64,000 nucleotides of DNA from Osmia lignaria lignaria. Its lineage: Eukaryota > Arthropoda > Insecta > Hymenoptera > Megachilidae. Location: contig NC_135041.1 in assembly GCF_051020975.1 (NCBI RefSeq), forward strand, positions 12,226,256-12,290,255. The letters run 5' to 3'. Numbering within the stretch: the stretch's first letter is position 1; every line of letters starts with the position of its first letter. Both the position numbers and the translations under genes were made by a program. The notes beneath the pieces were generated by a model, which was not told where the DNA came from, did not search any database, and saw nothing but the letters and a program-made list of their open reading frames with translations. This document shows, in pieces, positions 13,301 to 28,300 of the stretch.

Positions 13301-16300
13301 ATCCAGCAATTTTTTTTTACGTCGATCGTTCAAACGGAACGTTATTTTGCTCTGACACGTACGGTCGGCAAACATCGACGAGAAGTTTCCCTTCGTCGAG
13401 GGTATAATACATAAATTTCGTTGGAGTACTTGCATATATTCAAGAGCGCTTTGAACGGCCCAGTTCGAAAGCTTGCACGAAAGCCAGGTAGCAAAGTAAG
13501 CTCTGTTCACTTCTGTCTCTCCCTCTTATTTCCTTCATGATCTCCGGTTTGTATCTTCGAAGTAGGTCGTAATGGTACATCGGCAAACTGTTGGCCCTTT
13601 TTGGACCTTCATTCGTATGCTATTTCCAATACCTTGATGTATCTTTACTTTTTTCATTTTTATTCATTAGATCTTTGATACCAACTCTTTCAATGAAACT
13701 ACGAAACTTTAATACGTTGAACGCCACGGTGAAAATGGCCATTTGTTGAAATATTTGATTTTCAAATTTCAATTTTACATCATATGTACAGTAACAATAT
13801 TATTTAAAATAATGTTTTTCCTATTGGTTTCTTTTAATTATTCAGGCATGTATAATTTGCGGTCATCGGTGATCTCCATTGCGTTCAACGTGTTAATAAT
13901 ATTTCTAACGTTACTATTAAAGTAATAGAGAGCGCGTTATTGAAATTCGAATATATCAGGTTTGATATGCAAAGAACCGCAGCATCTGTTTCTCAGATAG
14001 CAGGCTTCCGTGTGAGGAAGCAGCTGATGCTTGCAAGAATACAGCAGTTTCCTGTGCCGGTAAACAAGCGACAGATTGGTTGGAACGCGTTGAACGAATC
14101 GATGTGTGCAAGCCACGAACAACAGCTATTCGTTTACCTGCGATACCGTGTGTCGACTCGACATCGAATATGCATTAAAACGTGCATCCGAAGCGAGCGT
14201 GCGAAGCTGACCCAGGGACATTTCAGTGCGGTGCTAGAAACCGCTAAATTAATCAATTCCCGATGCTTTATTTTCCCATCCCGTTCACGGCCCATCATAT
14301 CGAATTTTCATTATTCATGAAATCCACTTATCATCTATTTCTTCGAAAATTATTAAAGCGATGTTACAATTCGACGAATTTCTTTCATATCCCTCGGGAA
14401 ACGATCCATGAAATTCATTCGCGTAATGCAAAATTGTATAACGTTGAATGACTACGGGTACGTGAAAGCGTAATCGTATCAACGATCGGAATTTAACGTA
14501 TCGAAGTTACATTTCTGCATTCAATTTGCGGTAATATTATGTAATCAATTAGAATGTGAGCAAACGTTGATCTACAGCTAGGAAATCCTGTCCAACTTTC
14601 TTGCTGGCAGACAGCAACACCCACCGGTAATCGAGCCATATGTTTCTATTTTCTGCCATTCAAACGTCTATTGTTCCAACTTTCTTCCAAATACCAAGGT
14701 ATTGAGACGTCAAGATACCAAGATACCGAGTCACCGAAGGTGTCACAAATAATTCATAGACCAAAAATGAATATATTCACTTCCCGGACTACACAGCACA
14801 GTGAATAATGAAAAAAATCATACGAGCATCTCTTCGTTCGCACTAACCCTTAAACAAAACACCATTCCTCGAATCGTCGTAAGGAATCGCAGCTGGTGTT
14901 AATTACAACGCGTTCGACTGGCGGTGCCTTAATTATTATAGCATTCTCGGGTCTACGATTATGCAACGCCAAGTGAAAGCCGCTGGATAACTTTGGGTGG
15001 GCGAGGTGGAAGCATTGAAGTTTCGTAGAAAAACGAATTTCTCGGCGAAACTGTGCTGCGGTATATCCGGTGGAAGTGAAACGAAATGAAATTTCACCGA
15101 TGCATCCGGAAGATCGTACCACGCACACGAGCATGTTTACGGTCTGCTTTTATTTCACCAACTGACCCGGTACAGACTCCGCCCGAACTTACTCGTCGGT
15201 CGCGTTTCCCGCCACTTAAGGATTTTACTACCGGCCACGATCGCTCCGATACGATTGGACGATCGGCAGTAAAACGTACCCGCCGGCGAGACATTGCGGA
15301 AAATTTTCTTTTTCCCCACCGAAGATACCGACGATTTTGTTTTTCTTACACCCGGAGAGCATCTGCTCACGAGCAACATTCTCACGGGCCTGGCAATATA
15401 CCTTTTTGCCGCGTAACGAATGAATTGCCACGATCCCTCTCTTTCTCTCTTCTGTTACGCTCCGAACACGATCCGATGGCTGACCGTTTCGCCGTTGATT
15501 CCCTTGTTCTCCACCTGTACTTTCGTTTCGCCGAACAGCCGTTTTTTTCCTCCCGAGAAGATTTTATTTACGAGGGACCGGGACCTTTGCGTCTAATTCT
15601 GGCTGCTATTGATTACTATTTTTCGTGGATTCGATAAATAACCCTAAGTAAAAGTTTTTTTTGTCTCTTTTTTTTCGTCAAGTATTTTAGCCGAGGGATT
15701 CGTTCGTGTTTGCTCGACACAATTTCGTCCCATTTTCTCCTTTGCTTCTCTAATTCTCCCAATAGTTGGCGAACAAGTGTGCAACGCGATAACCAGAGTT
15801 AGGTCGCGTCGTCGAATGCAAACAGGCCGAACGAGCCGGTGTTGCGGAGTACAACGAATGCAATTTGCCGTCGTACCGTTTAATTACGCTCGAGCTGGTC
15901 ACGGGTCCGCGTGGCGAACGCTCGGACACGCTTCTGACATCGAAACGATCTCTGCTTCCTTCGAGCACGATGCTCGTGTTTCGAATCCACGCTTGATTAC
16001 GCCTTTTGACCGCGAAAGCGACGATTCCGCGCAAAATCGTTTCACCTTCGTTCGATATCCCGGATAGAACGTTAACCCTTTCCGTGTTGGCTGACGCGAA
16101 TGTACGCCGATGAAAAATTTTTAGATCTTTCATCGTTATATTCAAAATATTTGAAAATAAACAGCCTGAAAAGCGACGGATAAGAGTTGCTTTCCGCGCG
16201 AAGGAGCTTAATAAACTTTCCCTTCGTAATCCCGAGAGTGCAACCCTTTCACGACGACATTAATAAACGTTTTCGTGATTGAAATGGTCGGCAAGGTGTC

Positions 16301-19300
16301 GCTATGTATTCAAACGAGACAGACTCGGTTGAGATACAGGGAAGTATCGCGCAAGGTAAGTAATTAATTAAGAATCGTAATTAACGGGCCCAACAGAAGC
16401 CATTTCTAAGTGGTGTCCCGGGGGAACGTTCTCCGGTTATCGAAGTCCCTTCACGAATTAATTATGTCGAGTAATTTAATTAAATACATCAATTACCGTT
16501 GCGTTGACCGTCGAGAATTTCTGTTTACCGGATTTTCCGCTTTTTGTTCCTCCTGTTCTGCCGTGTTTACACGGACTGGCTTCTTCAAACGTTGCCCGGT
16601 ATCAAACTCACCGAGTTAATGCAATTTCAGCTCCGACGTTAGATTCTACATTAAAATAATTAACATTTCGGAGCAACTGGTTCTGATGAAATTTTCCACT
16701 AAAATATCTATGTTACTAATCGTAAGAAGCGTCGGTTCGTTACATCGTTGGGCGATAACAAGTAATAAGCGCGATTTTGGTCCGAGACCTACCGGATTTG
16801 CCGTCACAGTGGAAAAGCGTATTCGTAGACCGAAACGATATCGCCCACGCTGATCTACGCGTAACACGAAAGCCATCAGAGAGAAGGCATTGTCGGGACG
16901 CAACGATGCGTGCACTCAACGACGGTAGACATTCCGGAAACAAGCTCAGGACGAAAGAAGAGAGAAAGAGAGAGAGAGAGAGGAGAATCAAGTACGCGCG
17001 GCAAAGATTTACGTTCGCGCCGCGAAAGACTGGGAAACCTGCTCTTCTGTGACCCACATCGTTAACGAGACGTTTCGTTGATTAAATAATGGGAGCCCGT
17101 TGCGGATTCGAAGCGGATAAGATAGCCGAAAGAGCGAGCGTTTCAATGGAAGCTCGGAGAGATCAGTGGATAAAGATGAGGGGAATGGGACAGGACGATT
17201 CACCGATTCGCCGAACCCTACACCTATGCTCTTTTGTTTTAAATAACGGCTCGCGAACACATGACAGCCTTTCACGGATGCCAGCCACGTGAATTTATGG
17301 TGTCGCAGACTTCCGGGTGCAAGTTGTATCCTTTTGGAAAACGGCTAGGATCTTTTGCCAATGGAACGTGGCAATGGTTAATGGTTCTTGATATGCTTTT
17401 TCTACAGAGACATAAACTTTTACCAGAAAATTAATTACACGATCCGCCCTAATTTCCTTGACGATAGTTATAATTATCCGCAAATAATTGTCTTGTAATA
17501 TTCTTATTTAACGTTGAGCTCTCGCGAGATTAATTGTCCAATATAATATGGCTGGTAACATTATCGATTTCACTGGGCTTGACACACATACGGGCTGATT
17601 TATATTCGGATACCATGGAAAAAAAAGAAATTGGGTCGAATCAGAAAATACGCGACGAAATTGACGTGGTCTCGTTAAGTGAAATTGGGAATATCGGGAA
17701 GAGGATACTCGAAGAACTCTGCCTAATTAATTCCAGGTCATTCTCGGGTTCCGTTGGTTCTTGAAAAATAATTGTCGCGTTATAAACGTGATACTTTAAT
17801 CCCTGGTAATTGACGGAAATTGGGTCTAATATCGAGTAATAAATCGCTGAAAAAATTACCCTTCGCTTAAGTATTAACGAAAATAAATTTCATATTGGAA
17901 TGAAATATTCTACCAACACAATGATAGACGCATAAATCAATCATAGAAAATCACAACAATTAAGAATAATCGTACTTCTTTATGGCGAGAACAATTTATT
18001 ACGCCTTTGGCGTGGTACTCAATCGGTTCCCTCCATTTCCAACCATGATAAAACATTAATACCGACATCGTGGGAAGGGATTCAGTGTATTAACGATACA
18101 TTATCGTAATAAGCACCTCTGAGGATCGTTCGCTACCGGGGGTTCCCTGTTCTGCGTTAAGGCGCCTACACATGCAACCAGAATCGTACGCATTACCGTA
18201 ATAATGTCGATGTAACGTTGATGTAACACGGCGTTACACGACACGCAACGTGTTACATCGGTTGTTGGCGAGCACATTCGTGCTGTGTCGAGAAAATTTC
18301 AGAAAATCTCAACCATCGCGTGCCTGGCCACTCGATATTTTATATTTCACCAGGTTATTATTAGTTTTCATAAGTAAAGCGGTCTCCTTGGCATTGATAA
18401 TGGTGCAAGTTAAAAAAAGTGTACTATTTCTTTGAACTGTTTTACTCGATTCAAAGTAAAGAAATTATGAGAAAAAATAATTAGAAAAGGAGGATCAAAG
18501 TTTCAAGTAGTTAAGTGGCGTAACTGGTCAGACACGACGCTTTAAAGAGAAAGCGTGGAATTCATTTTTTCCGATGAGAAAAATGAATTATTCGCTTGTT
18601 TGTGCATTCCAGTTTTTCAGTTTTCGCCATAAAAGTTGGGCCACGTTTCGAATCTGTAAATCAACCGTTTCACGTAACATTTACGTAATCCTTCGACATA
18701 ATATTTCGTATCGAATTAGAATTGCAGATATCTTAATTAAAACCGCCAACATATTCGAGCGTAACAAAAAGCATTTCTGTTGCGCAAACCTTTCTCATTG
18801 CACCGACGCTGGAAAATCTGTCCTGAGAAATATGCATCCAGTTCTTTATCAACATTCCGTACATCCAATTGCTCTGGATACGTAACAAATGTGTGTGAAT
18901 CCAAACTACTCGTTGCATATTGTCAGAATTACACGAAAATTACGAAATTAAAAAAAGAAAAATGAAAGTGGGTGTATAGACAATATTTACCCTACAAATT
19001 CGCCCATTAATTGGTATTATGAAGTCGGGATCCCATTCAAGAAACCAATAAGAGAAATCGTGAACATAATAGACTCGGATTCGATTCCCGGCCCTCGGCA
19101 GTTTCTATTTTTCGCATCCTAACAGCACAATAAAAATCAGAGTGCGAGCTCCAACAAAGAGTGAATTTCATCTTTAACACGCTCGATGCAACGCGAATGG
19201 CAAGATTCGCAATAAGAAAATTCATGATTACGAGAAATCTCGGGGGAATAAGGAAACTACATAAAAGGATTCTAATATTAGGCTTCGAATGGCGAAGAAT

Positions 19301-22300
19301 AGGAACGAAATCTATAAATTCTATACCGCAGTGTTAACCGACTCCTAACCGAAGTTTAAAGAAATTTTAAACCAATTACCACCTAGTCGAATTCCTCGCG
19401 AAAGTGGTGTGTTCGGTGTTTCGAGGATACAAAAGCTGCGAGGAGAGGACGGCTCGACTTCGGATCAGGTGCGGAATAATCAAATCAACGAGGAACGATC
19501 CATAAGCTCGCGGTGAACTGACAATAGTGGAAACTCGTTGCAGCTGCTGATGTCGGGGAACTACGGCTGAGAAACAAGGAAGGTTGTGCAGAAGTTTGGA
19601 ACGCGGCCTCGACCCGACCAGCCCGAGCGAGAGCCACTTGACGGCATTTAGCAGCCCTTGTTTACAAGGAAGCGGCGCGCATCGCATATATTTGCTCGGG
19701 TCACAGCATTCGTATTCCAACCGACTGTGTCCATCCGTTCCTACTCCGCCATGTACAAGTGCAGTGTGCGAGTGTGCCTCTAGTGCCGATACGTGCTGGA
19801 ATTCCCTCGAGCCCCACTATTCCAGGGCCGGTTGTTATTTTCAAACATTCATCTCCCTTTTTTCGCAATACGAATACCTTGAGATTTCATTTTTCAAGGA
19901 TTTAAAAAGAAATTTCGACGGAGGGTGCACGGTTGATACTTGGGTGTCGAACGTTAATTAATTAGATGCATCGTTCGTTAAAGGACGAATCGGACTAATT
20001 TGATGGAAGGGACACATACACGCTTGAAACAAATAATTTATCGTCGCTTTTATATGCTCGCTCGTTCGCTTTCCAAATGCACTTTCTACAGACAATTTCT
20101 CGTTGCAGCTCGACTCGGCTCGACTCGGCTCATTCTCCTCTTCTCTTCGCGATTCCCACTTTCTCTGTCTTCTCATTCCCTCGTTCGCCTTTTTCTCCCT
20201 TTCTGCTGGCGCACGTTACGCAATTCCAAAGATATATGGTCGCTTCAGGAATATCTTCGGGCGGTCTCACGCGTGCAACCATTTACCGGGTGACTAGGGC
20301 AATTTTGACTTTTCCTCTAACCATCGCGGCCTTCCTATTCACGGATATCTCTTCAACGCGTCACGAGCTCTTATAATTTTTTTTTTTTTCTTTCTCTTTT
20401 CGTAACGACCGTTTGACTGTAAATACGTGGACTCCCTTGGCCACTTGACTCCCTTGGATACTTGATAATTAATCTTGTTACGATTTCCAAATCAAGCTAT
20501 CAGCGATTGAATGTTTAGCTAACTGCATCAATTTTCAAAGAATGAGCATTGCAAATGAAATGTAATTGCTACGAAACCTTGTTTATTCAGTGTACAGTTC
20601 TTTTCAATTATTAACACTCCAGCAACCGGAAGTCTATTAATAGAGTTTTTAATGTCAGTGATTATTGATTGACAGTAATTGATTGATTGATTGATAATAA
20701 ACACGTTGATGGTCGAAACACCCATGAAATGAATGAAATTAAACATCAATGATTTAACTTTTTCACGTTTCATCAAATAATCAAAATGAAATAACAATGA
20801 TAGATAAATTGAAAGGGGATGAATGAATGGAATCTGAACGATAATGTCAATAATTTATCCAATTTGATAAATCTTTGAGTTCATTGTGTGAAGGGATTGT
20901 GAACTTGATAATAAACACGGATAATAAAATACCCATGAAATAAATGATATTAAACACTAATGATTTAATTTTGTTCACGTTTCATTAAATATTAAAAATG
21001 AAATAACAATGATAATTGAAAGGGGATGAATGAATGAAGCCTGAACGATCCTGTCAATAATTTATCCAATTTGATCAATCTTTGAGATCATTGTGCGAAG
21101 GTATTACACGGACTGTGAACAGGTGTTGTGCAACGAAAACGCGGAAATGCAATGTCGATAAACTCGCCTAAGCAAGAGAGACCCAGACGACCGGCGTCGC
21201 CAGACTCTCACTTATCCTCCCCTTTCTCCTCTCGCCCGTTTCTCTGCCACGTTACAGAAATACACCGGGAAAATTATGTCACTAATGCGCCTGGATATAT
21301 CTCTAAGCGTGGAAACGCCGTTTCGTTGCATCGCTACTGCCTGGAAGATCCTTCTATCCGACCTTTTCCCCTCCGTTACAGCGAGACGAGAAATTTCCCA
21401 GTTAATTCCCTCGAATAATTGAATTTCTATCGAAATTATAAGCGGATCTGTCATCCTACGAGTTTCGATGCTTGAAAAATTTACAACCCTTAAATTTCAA
21501 CCGTTCGAATCGCACGGGAAAACTTGTTTAGAAAGAAAAAAGAAAGAAATAAATGAAGAAGGCATCGATCGTATTTGCATGTTTCAAGTTATCCACCTAT
21601 AGCCGGCATTAGTTACATGTCTCCTTCCCGTTACAATACGTAGAAACATCTTTGCATGCATGCCACGATGCACAGAACACATCGAGATTTCATAAGAGTT
21701 TCCTCGTTAAGAACCGGCGGAAAATCGCGTTTCCCACGACATTTCATCCACGTCTTAGCGACGATCCATCGAAAAACGAATTTTTCTCCAACTCCGTAAC
21801 AACCTTCCTAATTAATGAAATATGTTTCCGTATACATCCGGAAAGTTTCATGGCGTCGAGCACACGGAATCGTGACTTTCCTCTTTCAATCGAGTTGTAC
21901 TCTAAGGAAGAATTGTAAATCTCGTAGAACGATCGAGTGAAATCGTATAGAAATTTATCTGCTTCGAGTCGCGCGGACGTTATGATTGCTCGTCTCTCCG
22001 CGATTGCGACGATCCATTAAACTCTCACATCTTCGTAGGAGAAACTATCCGAGATTTCTATTTTTACTAGATTCATCGATCGAAACTTCAGCGGTTTAAT
22101 AATTGCGTTAAATTCGTCAAAAATCAAAATAATTTAATTTGGAGTCTCATTTTTCTAAAAGGAAAAAATTGCGAAAGAATACGAAAACAATGGGAAATGC
22201 AATAACTATTTCAGAGGATAGCCAGTTTTCTCGTTACTCAAAATTCTGGCATCAATAGAGAAAGAGGAACTTCCCCAGGGAGTTTTATGCGTTGTCTCGC

Positions 22301-25300
22301 GTGGGACAAATTGCCGCAACTGTGTATGCGAAGAATGAATCGTTGTAAACGCGTGTCCGAGTGCGGCACTTCAGTTCCCTCCTATTACGCGATCAAAGAA
22401 CAAAGGGAAAAGTCGATGAAAATGTTTTTCCATTTTCATCCATCGACGGTGAAACATATTTCATCAAAAGATACACACTTTAAATTACGAAAATCACTTT
22501 ATTTCTTTTTGTCGTTTGTCATTATTTTCTTTCATTTATAAGACGACAATTGGCTACGTAATTATTTAACGATTCAATTGAATACTAATGGAAATAAAAT
22601 ACGATTCCAACTGCATTAAATAAAAAATATATATCAAAGTGGTTGTAAAAGGTGAAAAGAGCGGATAGAAAAACACAAGGGAAACGCTAAATCACTTCGA
22701 GCAACGTAGCATGCTCAACAATATGAAAATAAATGTTAATATCGTAATTGTGTAGCCGCGTTGCTCAGCGATAATGCACCTGGGAACTTAAGTTCCCTCG
22801 ATCCCAGTGCGTTGAAGGTGTTCCATCCATTTCCAGATGCATTAACGTAATACTCGTTCGCGATCTTTAGAGGACTGCAAGTGCGGTAACTTGGCTTTTT
22901 TATGCAGAAAAAAAAAAATCGGTCATTCTCTGTCGAATAAATTAAATCCTCTTGTGAACCACAAAGGATTAAGAATTCGACGATAAACTTTTCTTTAATA
23001 ATTATGAAATTTTCTCTGTTTGCGTTGGAAATAAATTGAAACCACAGAAAATTCTCAAGCACACCAGGATTAGTGTTATTCGTCGGCTTGACGCGTTGAT
23101 GAAGGTGTTTGAAAGAAAAAAACATAAGAATTTCATACCTCCAGAGATACTTTCCACGTGCAAAACTCTCACGTCGAAAGAAAAAGTAGAAGATTAACGC
23201 GAATGGTCGGTCGAGGCGTTAGAATGTCTCGAAGCACTGTTGAGCGTAATTCACGCAGCAAAATCAGCCGTCGAATAGGAAGTTACGCAACAGGCTTCTC
23301 AGGCGTGTCTTAATAAATTACATAATAAATGTCTCATAAGGAAATTATGTAAAAGCGAACGGGTACGTAATACAAGCGAGCCACGTCAATTGAATTTTTC
23401 CATGCGTTTAATGTTTAATCGAACGAAGAAGCACGAACCGATGGAAACAACGCGACTTTTGTTCCATTCTGATATATGCGAAAAAATCATCCTTGGTCCC
23501 GATCGAGCCGAGTGGCTCGAATGTGGGCCATCATGCTCGAATCAATTTTTCCTTGATCGGTAAACAACCGTGCAAACAATTCTGTTACGTTCAAGTGAAA
23601 ACCTTTATCAGAGGAAAAGGAAAAAATATGGCTGGGTTTGTTCAGTGGAAAAATAAAGCCGAAAGAAGAAAAGAATCGACTCGAGTGAAACAAAAATAAA
23701 GTTCAAGAGGAACTCGAATTATTTCATGTTCCTAACGAATGAAACGAATTATCTTCTGGGTAAAGGTAATCGATTGTGTTTTTTTTTTTTTTTTATTCTC
23801 GTGGTCGTTTCTCGTGGCCGACGTGAGAAACCAAGTGCCTCGACTTCAGGTTCACTGCCACGAGCATTATTTACGCAAGAAGACTCCACCGTTCGCCCCT
23901 CCTCTTACGCCTTAATCGCACTTAATTAATCGCCTAATTGCCGACCTGCCAATTAAACGACCTCTGGTGTCGGCACGAGTTGCGCTCGTTCGGAGCAATT
24001 TTCTCCAACTTATGCATATTCCGGAGGGAATCGTTTTCTCGGCAACGTTTCTTTGATTCAAACGACTCGACCGATTCCGGTTACGAAAAGAGCATTGAAA
24101 CGAGATCAATGTAAAAAGATCCTCCAGATTCTGCGAAGAGTGGAAAGTAAAAGGAGTCGAGTATAAAAAACAGAAAAGTTTATGGAATTTAGATATTCAG
24201 AATTCCCCATTTCATTTCCTACCCCTTTTCATTAAGCTTCTGAGAAATAATTACGTATCCGTGGCTCTCCAAATTTCACGGAATAAATTCATTAAAATTC
24301 TGCTCGTTAAAATTACTAATTCAGCTGATTTTTGTTTTAAACCACGGAAAAAATGGTAATTAAACGATACAAAGTTTTGCACATGTCTCGACAAAGAGTT
24401 GGTTAATGCGATTTCAAAGATCCCGGAAACTGAAAGAGTCCCACGTTCGATTCAATGGGGACTTAAGCACGACCTTAAGTCGTGTACGCAAGTACAACGA
24501 CCCCTGACGCTAATTATTCTCATTAACGGAAAAGCTGGAATCCGTGGTATTGCGAGGAATGCGAGAATCTCGAAGTAGGATACCTTTTATGTACACCGCG
24601 CATTGCTAGACACAATTGTGGTGGTTTTTATTACCTGCCGTTACGATAAAGCTCGGTGGAATGTTATTTAACAAGTCATCTCTTGTTGAAAAGCTTTTAC
24701 AAAAAAAAATTTAATGGACTCCGTGTTGTACGCGAGACTTTCATTAAAATTTAATTTTTCCATTGGAAACCACGTGAAATATTTCTCTTGCTATTTATAT
24801 CATTTTCTTGCTAAATATTAAAAGCAATTTCGAAGAAATAAATTTATCCTTGCTTTTTGTATTCATTATATTATATCTGATATTACGTTTGAATCAAATT
24901 TCAAACATCTTCCACAAAGAGTAAGTTAGCCACCGAGCTCCTTAAACTCCAAATTCAATATACACGTACCAATTCATTTGAATTGATGCTGATATCGAAT
25001 AAGATCGATCAATTATCGGTTCCAAAGCTCACGTTTCTTGCTCTCTCCCTCTACGTATTTGACAGGGTGGCCGGTAATTAATTAGAATTGCCTAAGGGGT
25101 GTAGCTTATCGCGAGAAGCTGCAACTCCCTCAGGAAAATATAGCTTCCAGTTAGGTTTAATCTGAAATTCTGGAAACCCGGAGTATATTCGTGCCGTCGT
25201 AACGAACCCGCATTAATTAAGTTCCGGTTCCGTCCGCGACCAGAAGCAACGAAGAAAGTTTTGCAGGATAGTTATTCGGTATCCTCCGCGATGTGAACTT

Positions 25301-28300
25301 TCTTGTCAAAAACGTATACCTGTTATACAATGACTATCGCAATGAAAATTCTCTTTTTTAACCATTTTCCCTGGGGAAGTCTGATTTGATGTACCTACAC
25401 CTTTCCCCCAATAATTCTCGATTTTCAACGACATTTATATCCGTTGCACCCGGTGACAGAATGAACATTAAACACCATACGCCGAACGCAAATGTATAAT
25501 CGATGTCGTCCATATTTCAATATTACCATTCCATCAAACCTCGGAACGATATTGTACTCGATTTCACGCGAGCTCTCGTGTTTGCTTGCTAGTACGATTT
25601 ATAACCAGAATGAAAGGTTATTTAGCAAAAATGATATTTACGATCAGCAACGTCGACAATGCGGAGGATTCACGCCGCATCATTGTTATTATTATTCATC
25701 GATATATAATATTTGATCAGGCTCGTCGATATCGTATCAATATTTTCGCGAGGCGAATATTTCCTGCGAAAACGTGTCGGATTTCCAATTTCACGATTCG
25801 CGCACAGTGATTATCATTCGGAAACGTTAAGGTCGTTTTTAAACTAATTAATAAAGGTGTTAAGATGATCGAAAATTTCATTTTAAATGTAAATTTCTGT
25901 AAAATATATTTCTGTAAAATAAAATAAATGTAAAAATCACTTTAAATTAATTTTATAAGCAATACGGCGATTCGAGCCAATTAATTTTCACGACTAAAAA
26001 TTGCATCCCGAGCAGGAAACTACATAAATCTCACGGATTTCTCGCGAGGCTTTGCGAAAAAAACCTCGCCGGTATAACGTCGCAAGATCGCGGTAATAAA
26101 TACGTCGAGTCGCATTAATCGACCAATCAGTCGCGCGAACGGTGTTTAATTATAAGCCGAGGTACGATAAATACAGACGCGTCTATTAAGCGGCGATTAC
26201 AAAGCGGCGTATCAGAAAGAATTAATTGCCGACTCGAGAGAGTCAGCAAGATGAAAATAATCGATGCACGTATCGATGGACCGACCAGCGATCGTGGCAG
26301 CAATAATACGAGCCGTTTAACGATGATTTATCGAGTACAGCGACGAGAAATCATCGATTTATCGTCGTTCTTTTTTCTCTAAACCCTTGTCGAACTTATG
26401 TGAATTAATATAACTATAAACCCTTGTATTCAATCGATCGTTTTTCTACTAATGACAACTATAGTCCAATGCGCGAAGCGTTTAAATATCGAGCATGCAA
26501 TGTAAATTTTTCATTCAACGTACGATCGTTCGGAGTATTTCCCGACGGGCGATGCCCGTAACGAAAGGGTTAATCATTAGTCCGTTTAAATATAAAACGG
26601 GCGGCTCGCACTTTTCACACCACCCTCGCGCGGCAAAACGGTGGCGAAAAAGCTTGAAAGTTCACAGTTTGCACATTGTTCCTGGTCACCTGGAGCGGTG
26701 CCTCGGGTGTCGAGTGTAGGACGACGATACGGAACGTGAATAACGGGAATTCGAAGGTGAATGCTCGGGCAAATTGCGAATTACGATACGCAGGGTCTCG
26801 TGTGCGCACACCTATACAACTCTGTCTAGCTGGGCATATACGTGTGCGGCTGTACACTTGGGCGCAGCACGCATCGGCGAGTAACCGAGTAACCAGTAAT
26901 TGACTTCGTACGAGACCAGGGTCTCCGATGTAACGTGGAGTAAGCCTTCGAAGAGAAAGAGAGAGAGAAAAAAAAAGAGAGAACGTGATCGAGCAGAGGA
27001 CGTGACGGTGAAAGAGGAAGGTATAAAAATTTTTTCCACCGAGCTTTTCCATTCCATCCCTCTCCAACTGTTTTGGGTCGCCGAGGAATTTCGAGCGAAC
27101 GTCGGAAAACGCGGGCTAAGAGCGTCTGCTAAGAATAAATTCACGGGGAACAGTTCCGCGCTGGCTGTTCGAGGAATCTGCAATTCGCTGGGGTGGAAGC
27201 CTTAATGGCTTCTCTTGCTTCTTCTTTCTCTTACTATAGTTATCTTCTTCCGCGATGCGTGGAATATTTCTTCGCACTCGGATATCGGTTATCCGTGTGG
27301 ATCGATGATGAAAAAATGAAATTGTTATTAGAATTCGTACCTCTGGGTTTATTCGCCCATGGATCCAGCGGCAAAGAAATGTGGCTAACGAAACGTTTCC
27401 TTTCGCTACCATGCGTGCGTTCCGAATCACCCAGTTTTTCTTATTTTATAATTTTAAAGCAATGCATAGTACGTTTCCGCTCGTGCGATTCGGCTCCGTG
27501 TAACATTTAACTGGCGAACCGCGAGCGCTTATTATTTATGCAGAGAACTCGATATTACGTTAAGGTATGGTCTCTCGCGTTTAACAGCGCTATTGTTCGA
27601 TTCTCTCCCCGGATAGCAAGAGCATTTTTCTCCACGACTCGTGCTGAACGTGTTTCCCCTTATCTTTCTTCGGGTTATGTAACACGAACGGGGTATAAAG
27701 AGCGAAGGAAGAAGAAGAAGAATCAAGAGAAAGAGAAAGAACCTTCTGATTCCTGGTCGGTTCCAGGTTACCGCTTAGCCGAGGAGGATCGATCGCGATT
27801 CCGGCATAACGAGCCAGCGACTTTCTACTCGAAGCTGTTCGAAAAGTTCACCGTATACGTTTCGTCGTAATTTGCGGTTACCATGCGGCAATCGGATTCG
27901 TAAAGAGACGTGTTAAAAGCGAACGACGACCAACCATACACTTTGTCGTTCATCCTCGTGAAAAGCGATGGCAAAACGCTTTCTAATACGCGGATCAAGG
28001 AAACCGGCTGGTTTCTATACGCGTTCCACTTGCGATCGTGAAAACATCGGAAATTGTTTGCATTTCGTTCATTCCTCAATAGGTGTTAATACTGTATCGT
28101 GACTTTGAAAGTTAGATTCATCGTAGAAATTAATTATATTCATACAGTGTCACCCTATCTGGGATTTACACCTTTTTAAAATTTCAAGTTGGAGAACGTT
28201 CAACATCCACGCGAATTAAAATGTAACATTACAATATCAATCATAGTGTCAGTTCGTCTAGTATATTTTGTAATTTCAAATAAATATTTTAAAGCTTTTA

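Larger units (their letters stand above)
9598..20690. other. Giant E78 intron, left part
   Basis: No exon or RNA gene is supported here. Contents are two inverted-repeat elements (10458-10676 and 13713-13892), a TTAA-bounded piggyBac-like solo end at 12662-12674, a purine-rich stretch at about 10315-10380, a GA microsatellite at 16954-16983, and an 11-bp-stem hairpin at 18220-18259. Open frames around 10.6-11.3 kb and 15-16 kb overlap on several frames and both strands, which is the pattern of GC-richer noncoding DNA rather than genes. Confidence 0.6.

Noticed and set aside
19066..19092. Box-B-like GGATTCGATTCCC suggesting a tRNA T-arm
   Set aside because: The bases on either side of the loop do not form a five-pair stem, and no box A lies 30-60 bases upstream.
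21081..21098. TTGAGATCATT, resembling the bantam microRNA seed
   Set aside because: Only the first ten bases match and there is no precursor hairpin; the site is part of the 214-bp tandem duplication.
26615..27183. Overlapping 123-150-codon minus-strand frames
   Set aside because: Two frames on the minus and two on the plus strand cover the same bases with no known motif; typical of locally GC-rich noncoding DNA.
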